64,000 nt of DNA, from the NCBI GenBank assembly GCA_963210315.1, contig OY723307.1, forward strand, positions 1,798,001 to 1,862,000. The letters run 5' to 3'. This document shows positions 32,021 to 41,625 of this stretch, in pieces. Source of the stretch: Rhynchopus euleeides. Its lineage: Eukaryota; Euglenozoa; Diplonemea; Diplonemida; Diplonemidae. A program made the translations under genes and the position numbers. The notes beneath the pieces were generated by a model. The model was not told where the DNA came from, made no database searches, and saw only the letters and a program-made list of their open reading frames with translations. Position 1 is the first letter of the stretch; the number at the start of each line of letters is the position of its first letter.

Positions 32021-34024
32021 GCTTGCAGGTGGTTCGACTCTGCTTGACTTATTTCCGCCCAGCTCATCGTTTAGCCCTCCCGTGTGTGGCATCTTCCCCA
32101 AGATACATAAGGGGCAACCCACCCGGCTCTTGTACATTTCCCACCACCCCTTTCTTTGATTGCTGCCTGCCCATCCGGTGTTTCGCACAGCGAAGGTGCG
32201 ATGCGAGCACAGCTGTGTGTGCCGCAACTCTCCCACAATAGGGGGCACTCGTCGGTGGGCTCCATCAGCACTTCCGATGAAGCGAACCTTCAGCCTGCTG
32301 GGTGGTGGCTGTGCCGCTCAACAAGAACTGAATGGCGTGCCTTCGCTCTGTGTCGCTTTGCAGCCGGTGCTGTAGGGGCAAGCTTGCCCTCTTCTCTCCC
32401 ATGCAGCTATGAGCGGAAGGCACCCAAATGTAACGCATATCCGACAGACAAACCGACGCCGAAACAGTGTGTTTCTTCTGCCATGGTTCCACCGCAATGC
32501 GATGCCTGTTCCCCGCAGCGTGTTGCGTTGGATCTCCATCCGTTGTAGGGTGCTTGGCGAGGCCTTTATGGCCCACGTGTGCTGTGTCTTCTTCGACGTC
32601 CTGCTAGTTGCGAGCAAGCACCACATTGCGAAGTTGTGAACCACCAAAAGAGAAATCGGACTTCTGGAGCTTGAGGATTCACGCCTTCGATACCACTTCA
32701 CAGGCTCCAGCACAGGCCTTGAGGCACAAGTGCAGCAAGTGCGGTCTTGAAACTTTAAACTGCCTTGCCACACGTGCGCGGCTTACGAAGATAGTTCGAT
32801 CTGTCTTGCTTGGCCAGTCTCTGTATATGGCAGGAATCTTCTCGCGGAAGTTGTCTGGTATCTTGTATAGTGACTAGCAAACGAACCCCCTGAATGTACG
32901 ACGAACCGTTCTTTCGACACCCCACCACCCCCACCCCCACCCCTTCGGGCCTCAAGGCACATGGGGATTTGATGGCGCATTCGCGACCACCAGCTTCCCC
33001 AGCAAAACAGAACCGGCTGCCTTTCAGGCCAAGACGGGCGATTCCTCTCGGAACATAACGCCACACCCGGCAGGACCTCATCTCTCTGCTGCTGCTGCCT
33101 ACACCGTGAGCATCAGCCTCAGAGGCTCGACACCACAGGGTGCCCCCCCTTCCTCTTGTTGTGGTGCCACACCCCTTACCCCGGCGCCTATTGTATTTCT
33201 AACACCACCACCACCATCACCACGACCCCTTTGTACTGACGAGGAGAACAACGTGCCGCATGCCCCCCTGCAGTCTGCAGTCTGCCACACGGCAGTTGCC
33301 ACCCTGCAGATATGCGGCACACATGCCACTGAGGAAGCGGGCCCCCTCCCCCTCCCCCCGCCCTCTTTCTGTTCTCTGTTCTGCAGGCCCTGCCTCCAAA
33401 GCCTGTCGGTGGCCTGCCATCCAAGTGCCCGGTGCTCAGTGGTGTTCCACCCCCGCCAAACCGGGAGACGGCCGGGTGGGGGTGGGCCCATTCTCTGGGC
33501 CCGTGTCTGTTGCGAGTATCTGTAAACGCTATCCATCCCGACATCTCTCACCACCCCCTCCCTCGCCCTCGTCATTTCGTATCGAATCCCTTGTGGCCCA
33601 CACGGCTGCTTTGCTTTCTTCGGCAAATCGGTGCAAGCGGGGTGTGGTGTTCGGGTGTTAACTTTACGTTGCATCGCCGTGCACCGCACCCTCGCCGTTT
33701 GGTGGAGTGCGCATGTAGCTGGGTGGGTGGATTGGGAACCATCTTGTATTCGTGTTACACTTTCAGCCCGGGGTTCAGACCGAGTCCAGGGCAGCCGCAC
33801 AGGGCACTGGTGCCCACGAGTGGAGTTGGGTTGGCGCCGCCAGCGGCAAGCAGGCACCGGCCACGGGATGTTGGAAGTATTGCGTGGCAGTTGGACGGCA
33901 CCCACCCCCTGCCCTGCCTGTGGAATGCAGTCGCTGTTGGGCTGGTTCCCACTGCTGTTGGGCACCACCACACACCACCACACCGCACTGAGCAGATTCA
34001 TCGGCGTACGCGTGTGACAGGAAG
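32021..34024. other. Intergenic, no gene recognised
   Basis: Two kilobases with no frame showing coding bias or a domain. Pyrimidine-rich stretches near 33355-33385 (TTTCTGTTCTCTGTTCTGCAG) and TGTGACAG just before the next ATG could be trans-splice acceptors for the downstream gene. ORFs such as 33099-34076 on the minus strand are compositional. Confidence 0.45.
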
Positions 34025-35941
34025 ATGCGCACGCTTGTGGCAGTGCTGATGTGGGCGGCTGTGCCCGCAGCGGCAACAGTGCAGCAGGAGATCAGCGACT
34101 TCATGCAGCGGCTGCGGGACCACCCGCAGGAGGTGATGAACGAGATGCCTGCGCGTAGGCGTGGGGCGCACCGTGCCGCGTCGCCCTTCACGCCCGAGCA
34201 GGTGAAGTCCGGGGATTACGTGTCCCTGAAGGCGCAGCAGCGCGAAAAGCTGCTGCGTGCGAGCACAGTTTCGCGGCAGGCGCAGGCGGCGAGTGCAGCA
34301 CAGGAGGAGGCGGCGGCCCTCGTGGACGGCGGGGCGGCGGTGATCACGAACCTGTGGAGGCTGGACGCGGAGGTGCCGCGCGAGTACACGCTGCCGACGC
34401 AGTCGTGGTCAGACACGTACTGGCCGCTGTACCGGGGGTCGACGGGGTGGCGCTACGGGGACGAGGGGCTGGCGGCGACGCGCCCGCGGAAGTGGTCGGA
34501 CTTCTACGAGTACTCGCAGGAGCACCCCGTTGAGACGTACAACACGACGGAGAAGGCGAGCGACCTGTCGCCGTCGGAGAAGTACGACCTGATTGTCGGA
34601 GACGCGGACGGGTACCTTACCCAGCACGCGTGGAACAGCGGGAAGGGGTACGCGGACCGCAACAACGGGTCGGTGGAGACGTGGATGGGGCTGTGCCACG
34701 GGTGGGCACCCGCCGCGTACATGCTGCCGCGTCCGGTGCGGACCATCAGCGTGACGGGGGCGAATGGCGAGGAGGTGGTGATGTACCCGGCAGACGTGAA
34801 GGCGCTCGGGACGATGCTGTGGGCGAACGTGGAGTTCACCAACCGGTTTATCGGGGGGCGGTGCGACAAGAAGGAGGCAGACCTGGAGACGGACGAGGCG
34901 ACCGGGCGTGTGAAGGACCAGGAATGCTTCGACACGAACCCGGGGACGCTGCACATCGCGGTGACAAACCAGCTGGGTGTGAGCCACAGGAGCCTGGTGA
35001 TTGACGCCACGTTCGACTACGAGGTGTGGAACCAGCCCGTGCACTCGTACCAGCTTGCGTACTTCAACGTGAAGACGTTCAGGTGGGAGGCAACGCCGCA
35101 GGAAGCGACGATCCCGCTGGCGGATCACACGGAGGACCGGCTCGCAGCGTACCGCAGTGAGCGGTCGACGCACATCGTGGGGGTGCGGATGGTGATGGAG
35201 TACCTTGTGGAGACGGAGCCGACACAGGCGGAGGAGGACAGCGAGGAGAGCGACTACGTGATGACGGTGCACTACTACTACGACCTGGAGCTGGATGAGG
35301 CGGGTGAGATTGTGGGCGGGGAGTGGTACAACAACCGCCACCCCGACTTCCTGTGGACCCCCGCACCGGACACGGAGCCGCGCCCCTACTACGCGTGGCA
35401 GCTGTCGGGCGAGTGGGCCGAGGGGGAGGCTGTGCCGAGCTCGTGGCGGTGGGCCAGCGCGGAGGCATCGCGCTACGGGCACCTGCAGACGAAGATTGTG
35501 AACGAGCTGTTCCGGCGTTCGGCGATCCCACTGCCCCTGCCGGAGTACCCGCGCGGATGTGGCCTGGTGCCGCAGGCAGCCCCCCTGGACGCTGACGGTA
35601 CCGGCTTCCTCGAGCACCCTGGTGCAAACCAGACGTACGTCAACTACGATGTCCAGTGCTGGCACCTCGGCGCTTGCCCTGCAGGGCAGTCGCTCGTGCT
35701 GACGTGGGACATGTTCGACACCGAGGACACCTACGACTTCGTCTCGGTGTACACGACCCCCGAGGAGGGCAGCAGGTGGACACGCGTCTTCCACGAGTCG
35801 GGTAGCAGGTCATTCGGGGCGCTGCGTGTGACGGGGCCTGTGGTGGTGCGCTTCACCAGCGACTACACTGTGACTGCGACGGGGTTTGCTGCTTCGTATG
35901 AGTGCGCCACTGTCGCCGGCACCGACACCGACACCATGTGA
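34025..35941 (+). CDS. Secreted transglutaminase-elicitor-like protein with CUB-like domain
   Basis: A predicted 638-aa protein with an N-terminal signal peptide (MRTLVAVLMWAAVPAAAT). Residues about 100-500 resemble the oomycete transglutaminase elicitor family (M81/GP42, source of Pep-13). Matching features are the WxxxYWP-type region near 125-150, the active-site motif WMGLCHGWAP with Cys 224, NPGTLHIAVTN with His 310, and IDATFDYEVWNQPV with Asp 327. The family cross-links proteins through glutamine and lysine side chains. Residues about 520-635 resemble a CUB-type beta-sandwich (LTWDMFDTEDTYDFVSVY; VRFTSDYTVTATGF), suggesting extracellular binding. The three catalytic residues appear intact. 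The patchy distribution known for this family suggests lateral transfer, but codon bias matches neighbouring genes. Confidence 0.8.
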   Translation: MRTLVAVLMWAAVPAAATVQQEISDFMQRLRDHPQEVMNEMPARRRGAHRAASPFTPEQVKSGDYVSLKAQQREKLLRASTVSRQAQAASAAQEEAAALVDGGAAVITNLWRLDAEVPREYTLPTQSWSDTYWPLYRGSTGWRYGDEGLAATRPRKWSDFYEYSQEHPVETYNTTEKASDLSPSEKYDLIVGDADGYLTQHAWNSGKGYADRNNGSVETWMGLCHGWAPAAYMLPRPVRTISVTGANGEEVVMYPADVKALGTMLWANVEFTNRFIGGRCDKKEADLETDEATGRVKDQECFDTNPGTLHIAVTNQLGVSHRSLVIDATFDYEVWNQPVHSYQLAYFNVKTFRWEATPQEATIPLADHTEDRLAAYRSERSTHIVGVRMVMEYLVETEPTQAEEDSEESDYVMTVHYYYDLELDEAGEIVGGEWYNNRHPDFLWTPAPDTEPRPYYAWQLSGEWAEGEAVPSSWRWASAEASRYGHLQTKIVNELFRRSAIPLPLPEYPRGCGLVPQAAPLDADGTGFLEHPGANQTYVNYDVQCWHLGACPAGQSLVLTWDMFDTEDTYDFVSVYTTPEEGSRWTRVFHESGSRSFGALRVTGPVVVRFTSDYTVTATGFAASYECATVAGTDTDTM

Positions 35942-36487
35942 TGTGCGACCCTGAGGATGCTGGACAATAATGCGCCACAGCCCCTCCCCCTTGGTGCCAA
36001 TCTTCCAACAGCAGGGATGCTTGATTGCGACTCTTCTTTGCTCCCCCACCCTTGGACAACACCCGCTTGCTGCAAGGCTGCCGTGTATGTGCGCCCCTTG
36101 AATCCCTACAAAGGCAGATGCAGCGCCCACTGTGCTCCTGCTGTTGGGGATGTGTATTGGGCGTTCATGGTGTGCCTTTGCATTTGAGAGTCAGTGTTTT
36201 TGTATCCTCGAAAAGCGCGGGTACCAGACTGCCCAATCCGGGTCGGGGAGGGGGGGGGGGGGTCCACCGTGTGTGCCGAAAGCATCCCGTTTCCGGCACC
36301 TTCTGCTTTTATATTTCTCTTGGCGAAAGCCCACCTTGCGACCCACACCCCCTTCCCCCCTCTCCATCCCCCCCTCCCCACCCCCGCTCGCATACTCGCA
36401 TCCCGTCATCACACAGGCCGAGCCCCTTTCCTCACGGGGGGGGGGGGGGGGGGTCATATCGTTCACGGTGCGCTAGTGTTGGCAACC
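35942..36487. other. Intergenic, G- and C-homopolymer rich
   Basis: Follows the transglutaminase-like gene. Contains G runs near 36250-36261 and 36435-36453 and C/T-rich sequence. No coding region seen. It ends at the palindromic boundary ACTAGT of the next TIR element. Confidence 0.5.
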
Positions 36488-36849
36488 ACTAGTGGAGTCG
36501 ACAACTGAAACCTCGACAACTGACTGGGTTGTTGACGACAAGTGCCAGTTGTCGACTCGACAACTGGCACTTGTCGAGTCGACAACTGGCACTTGTCGAC
36601 TCGACAACTCTATACACTGTACTGCAGGAAGAACGCCCAAGTATGAAGGGGAAAACGCACAGTTGGGTGTGTGCTTGGGATATGAGGTGTGGTGGCATAT
36701 CAGCGCTGGACTTTGTTGCGAATTTCCTTGTGCCGTTTCTCCCTCCCACAACCCACATCACCAGGGTCTTGCAAGCCCTGACCAGATTACCTCCATTGTT
36801 GAATAGATACACACACGCCAACAGACACACACACACACAGCTATCAATC

Positions 36850-37872
36850 ATGCCTGCCTCTGCCAAAACCACGGCGAAGAGAAGCAGAACGGAGGAAACC
36901 GCCCCGAGCTCGGCCCCCCCGACGAAGCAGCCCGCCACTCAGCCGGGCTTTATTCAACTTTTTGTTGAATACTACGTCGAGCCGGAGGAGGGGGGGCGGC
37001 TGTCGAACACAGCCCTGAAGGCACTGATCGGGAAGATCACGGGCAAGCCCATAAAGGGCAACGACGGGACCGTGAGCGCGGCGATGGGGGCCAGGTACAA
37101 GGAGTACCAGGGGGGGACGGTGTCGGAGAAGTCGGCGAAGGAGGCGCAGCTGGAGAGGTACTCCATCCGCACCAAGGGGGGGACGGATACGGAGTTCATT
37201 GGTGTGAGGATCACACCATCTCCATCAGCCTCCGCCAAGTCCAAGGCGAAACTGGAGCAGATGCAGAAGCTGCACCCGCACGCCGCCCTCACCTCGGGCG
37301 TAAAGATGTCCCGGCTCTACGCCGCAGAGGTGAAGCTGGCTGCCCCCCAGAAGACGAAGGCATCCTCGAAGGCAGACAAGATCTTTCCTCAATACTCAGG
37401 AAGGAAGAGAGACGTGTCGTCGTTGCAGGGAGCAGCCAACACCTTTGCTCCAAGAACCGTCGGGGGATTCTACGAGTTCATCGTGGAATCTGGGCTGTCG
37501 ACGGTACAGAAGGTGACCCAGAATGGGCACATTCTGCGCCTCACCCTGCGGAGGCTGCGCGCAACGCAGGACTTGGAGGCGAAGGAGTACGAGGTGGACC
37601 TGCACATCCCCTCCAAGTACCTGCTGGACCCGGGTCACGCTGCGCAGGTCAAGGACCGTGAGGGGATCGTCGTTGTGAGGCAGCTGCTGGTGGATTCTGG
37701 CGGCGAACAGTCGATACAGGCAACGACTGACACCGGCAAGTTTACAGACTTGCTGGATGGCGACGAAGATGAAGAAGAGGAACTGGACGATGAGGCAAGT
37801 GAGACTGCCCCCCCACCTAGCCCAAGCCAATCTAACTCAGGCCCAACGCAGGTGGATGTGGATGACATTTGA
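36850..37872 (+). CDS. Unknown 340-aa protein of the 36488-39362 TIR element
   Basis: Starts at the ATG after the left terminal repeat (MPASAKTTAKRSRTEET), giving a basic, probably nuclear N-terminus. Residues about 35-130 look folded (FIQLFVEYYVEPEEGG; TALKALIGKITGKPIKG). A second folded stretch lies at about 205-285 (GGFYEFIVESGLSTVQ; LRLTLRRLRA; VDLHIPSKYLLDPG). The tail is very acidic (DGDEDEEEELDDEA) and ends in a Pro/Ser-rich segment. No DDE, RNase H, tyrosine or HUH motif was seen. The location suggests a transposition or DNA-binding role, but no function can be assigned. Confidence 0.75.
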   Translation: MPASAKTTAKRSRTEETAPSSAPPTKQPATQPGFIQLFVEYYVEPEEGGRLSNTALKALIGKITGKPIKGNDGTVSAAMGARYKEYQGGTVSEKSAKEAQLERYSIRTKGGTDTEFIGVRITPSPSASAKSKAKLEQMQKLHPHAALTSGVKMSRLYAAEVKLAAPQKTKASSKADKIFPQYSGRKRDVSSLQGAANTFAPRTVGGFYEFIVESGLSTVQKVTQNGHILRLTLRRLRATQDLEAKEYEVDLHIPSKYLLDPGHAAQVKDREGIVVVRQLLVDSGGEQSIQATTDTGKFTDLLDGDEDEEEELDDEASETAPPPSPSQSNSGPTQVDVDDI

Positions 37873-38076
37873 TGATCCAGTGTGAGTGTGGAAGCGTCAA
37901 CGTATATGAAAGCAAACGGAAGAAAAGGTGCAGAACGATCGCAGTGACACTTTCCCTTTTTTGGTTATCACTCTTGACGTCATCCTCCCCCCGCCGGTTC
38001 CTCAGGCATAGCCTTTTTTGTTGGGATGCACACACACACCACAGGAGAGCCGGGTGGGAATGGTTCCGAAGAGACA

Positions 38077-39133
38077 ATGCAAGATGAAATGTCCTTGATG
38101 GCTGAGGGTATTCGCAGGTCACGATTTGTGGCAGGGACGTCCATCCGGAAGTGCGGTGAAATCTCGAAATGCATTCGAGAGACGTTTCGGGAGCACGGGA
38201 AGGCGCCTGAGAGGCACGGGCTCTCCCCGGCGACGGTGAGGAAGCATGAAGAGCACCTCCAGAGAGTGGTCGAGGCAAGGAGGGGTAGTTTGCTCAAAAC
38301 TCTCGAGCACATTGTCGAAACACACCTGCATCGCATCGACATGGAACACCCTCGTGTTGTCCTGACTGCTGATGGCTATAACCCGGGCAGCAGGGACCTC
38401 ACAGCCAGGATCCGCTTAGCTGCAGGTATTGCTCTAAGCTTTGGAAGCTGGCAACGGTCGAAGCAAGATCTACTCAGCCTGTGCCTCGGAAAGGACTATG
38501 GAGCGCGACCTCATTCTTTTCGAGATCCAACAACTTCAAAGTTGGGGCGAGAATGGGCTTTGGGGGGGTTCAGGACATACTCCGAAGTTAATGACCGCCG
38601 TTGGGGCATTCAATGTGTGTTCATGTGTTGTTGCGGGCAGCTGGGAAAAGGCAACAGGATCTCTCTACCGAAGACTTGAGTCTGCTGGGCTGGCGGACCA
38701 CGTCAAAGAGAGAGGTCAGAGCGGGTGTGTCTTTTGGATTGATCCGAAAAAACCACCGAAAACCATACTGAACGTGTGTGTGTGTGGCAAGGAACCTTGG
38801 GGTGTGCCTCCCACCCCTACTCAAGAAGAAACCCAGTCTCTCCCGGAGGAGGTTCATGAATTTCGATGCATTATTTGTGACTACTCCTCAGCAAAGAAAA
38901 CGTCTCTGTTTGCACACTACGATGCAAAGCACAGACCAGGGAGCAATGTCCCTTGCTCGTCATGCACAATCGAATGCAAAATATGTCACACAACAATAAG
39001 ATTGAAGGGACAAAGCCAGCACTACCTGGCCCACCACCCCCGCTCTCTCACAACAAAACGTTGCTTACTTTGCTTTGAGACCTTCCGTAGTGTCCGTGAA
39101 CGCGATCTCCACATGAAGACTGACCATCCTTGA
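38077..39133 (+). CDS. Unknown zinc-finger protein of the TIR element (spliced)
   Basis: Exons 38077-38425 and 38478-39133 join across a 52-nt GT-AG intron (GTATTG to CTACTCAG, with CTAAG inside) to give 1,005 nt and a predicted 334-aa protein. The N-terminal half is basic and helical, with an HTH-like stretch (RHGLSPATVRKHEEHLQRVV near residues 45-65). The C-terminus holds at least three C2H2/BED-like zinc-binding units: CIICDYSS...HYDAKH, CKICHTT...HYLAHH and CLLCFETF...HMKTDH. The protein probably binds DNA, plausibly the palindromic termini. It and the 340-aa gene are the only coding capacity of the element. No catalytic domain was recognised, so they could be a new transposase system or cargo. 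Confidence 0.65.
38426..38477 (+). other. Short GT-AG intron (52 nt)
   Basis: Both flanking frames are open and coding-like. Removing the 52 nt joins them in phase (G plus CC, Ala). The upstream frame would otherwise run to a stop at 38679 without its zinc fingers. Confidence 0.6.
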
Positions 39134-39362
39134 GAAGGGGACAAGGAAATTCGCAACAAAGTCCAGCGCTGATATGCCACCACACCTCATATCCCAAGCA
39201 CACACCCAACTGTGCGTTTTTCCCTTCATATTTGGGCGTTCTTCCTGCAGTACAGTGTATAGAGTTGTCGAGTCGACAACTGCCAGTTGTCGACTCGACA
39301 AGTGCCAGTTGTCGAGTCGACAACTGGCAGTTGTCGAGTTTGAGGTTGTCGACTCCACTAGT

Positions 39363-41625
39363 TGAGGTCACTCGTAACTACCAAACTAGTGCACCGTGTT
39401 CGTCTCCTGCGCCGCGAGTGTGAGGTGCACAGGCGGAGCGGCACACCCTTTGTGACACAACCAAACAACCGCATCCCACCCTTCGGTGCTGGTGGTGTGC
39501 ACAGAGAGACGTACGCTTTGTCAGCACCTCAGTGCGTTGCTCAAAATTTCTTGCACCCACTTCCCCACTTCCCCACACCCCCCGCTACGGCTACCGCCCC
39601 CCCTTCCATTTCTTTGCTTGTCTTGGGGGTGGCTGGGGGTGGCGGTGTTCTGCATTGTCAAGCGGAAGCCCCCCTCCCCCCTCCCCATCACCTGCCGTGC
39701 TATCGAAGCGCTGCTTCCCAAGCGTATGTATGGCCACCCATACACGCAAGAGGTGTGAGCCGACACAGCCGTTTTGCAAGTCCTGCTGTTGCGGGATTAG
39801 CCACCCATCTGTGAGGGCCTTCGCTACCAGGTGTGACCGGGAGGGAAGAAGTGTGGCATGAAGGGGCGGCCTACTTCCCCCTCACTGACTAACGAGCCGT
39901 GACTGGCTGTGACTGGTAGTGAGGGCCCCCGTGGTGATCAGGAATGAGTCCCCTTTCCCCCCCCCCCTCCCCCTGCCCGGGACACGGCTTAGAACCGAAT
40001 CCCGACCCCGCCATCAAAGGCTATCAGGGGTGGCGTTTGGCGTAACAGACGCCGCCTTATCTTTGTTAACACGATGTACGATATCGTATCTTCTGGAGAC
40101 TGTCGGTGTTGGGTGATTGCTGTCTTGATCTGCTTGCTGTTTTGCTCTCTGTGTGCACCTGCTTCCCCCGCAGGCGAGGGTAGGGGGGTGGGAGCGGTGC
40201 ACGCAAAGGGTGGGGGGTCTGCGTGGCGGAAGAACCAACCGGAAGCCCTGGCTGTTGGTTACTGCCGCCGCGTTTTCTTTTCTTTGCTGTCACCTTTTTT
40301 GACCCCACAGCGGATCACACACCAAACACACATCACGCAACAGTCTCCGAATTTGCGAAACCCTTGTTGGGGGATGCCCTTCCGTTCGCAGTTCAGAGAA
40401 GTGTCTTTGTATGTAGATGTGTCTTCGCGACGGTACCGAAAACCGCGTGTTTTTTTTGGTGCATGTCCTCCTGTTCAGAGGAGGAAATCGCCGAACTTGT
40501 TGTCGCCAAAAGCTTGCCGACAGCGAAGACCCACTTCCTCACAATACACACAAAATTGACACCATCACCACTGCTGAGTGGGTGAGCAGCAATGCCGGTA
40601 CCAATAGAGTTGAAAGTGTGTATGGATACGTCAGCATGTCAAACGAAGGTACCATCACCAAACAGGATTGAATAAATGCCACTTTCTCCTTCCGCTTCTC
40701 CCTCTTCTTCTTCTCCTTTGCTTGTTGCAATCCCAGATCTCCCCCCCTCTCTTCGCATTTATAACAATCTTTGCCTTTAATGCGCGTACTTTCTTGAGCT
40801 TCCCCATCACACCCCATGACTTCTATCACCTGGAGGGAGTCTGGGCTTAGGGGTGGGTGGGTGGGAGGGAAGTGAAATGAGAGACGAAGGGACGCGGCGG
40901 GTGGAGTGGGGGTGTCTAGAACTGCGGGGTTCTTTTTGAGCACATTCAGGATGACCACCAGGGTATCAGGGTAACGCACCCTCTCCCTCTCTCTCTCAAG
41001 GCCCTCTTTGCTATCGGCAAACGGTTTTACCGAGAGATTTTCCCTGAAAACAGGTGGAAATTAAGGCGCTTCGTTTGGGCGCCACAAGGCCTCCTCCTCA
41101 CAACTAGACACCCCACACCCCTTCCCACCCCCAGCGGCTCCCGGGCTCCCGGCCGAGGGGACGGTCTCTCTTCTCATCACCCCCAGCTGTATCTTCACGG
41201 GGTCCCCCCATCTTTCTTCCCTTCGTCCCACTCTCTCCGTTCTTCCCACACTCTCGCCCCCTGTGCCCCACACCCTTCCCACGTACGACTGCTCGGCGCT
41301 GCTGGAACAGAAGTTCCCAAGCAAGCCACGGTCGAGGATGTCCTGTGTGATGCCCCCCATCCACTCCCACGCGACAAGCCCGGCACACGCAAGTTCGACG
41401 TCGTGGGATGGAATCTAGCGTAGGGACTGGTGGTTGCATACCGCCATGCATGTTGCTGCATAGGCATGTTTTCCGTCGCTGGAAGCGTGGTAAAGGTGCT
41501 CAAAAGCGAGAACATATTTTGGCCCGCTTGTTTCGCCAAGAGAACATTGCCTTGCTCGGCACACCCTCCACACACAGGTTCCACACAGACACATTGCAAG
41601 AGAGGGGAGACAGGGAGGCCGCACG
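39363..41625. other. Intergenic, no gene recognised
   Basis: Contains a small MITE at 39815-39930, a C run at about 39957-39967 and pyrimidine-rich tracts. ORFs in this span (for example 39362-39814 and 40074-40559) are compositional. The last bases before 41626 (AGAGGGGAGACAGGG) form a purine-rich leader for the cyclase gene. Confidence 0.45.
39815..39930 (-). mobile_element. MITE (GGGCCCTCGCTACCAG family), copy 2
   Basis: Read on the minus strand it begins GGGGGCCCTCACTACCAG and ends GGTAGCGAAGGCCCTC, with an interior related to the copy at 15358-15466 (CAGTCAC; TCGTTAGTCAGTGAGG). Ends are inverted repeats of about 15 bp. Confidence 0.65.

Larger units (their letters stand above)
36488..39362 (+). 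mobile_element. 2.9-kb TIR element with two genes and no recognised transposase
   Basis: Inverted terminal repeats of about 245 bp (36488-36732) and 222 bp (39141-39362). The outermost 18 bases are ACTAGTGGAGTCGACAAC and its complement. Next come nested CAACTGGCACTTGTCGA palindromes whose number differs between arms, then about 130 bp of nearly identical arm. ACTAGT at each tip is itself palindromic, so the target duplication cannot be separated from the element end. Two + strand genes fill the interior, and the second stops 7 bp before the right arm. Confidence 0.85.
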
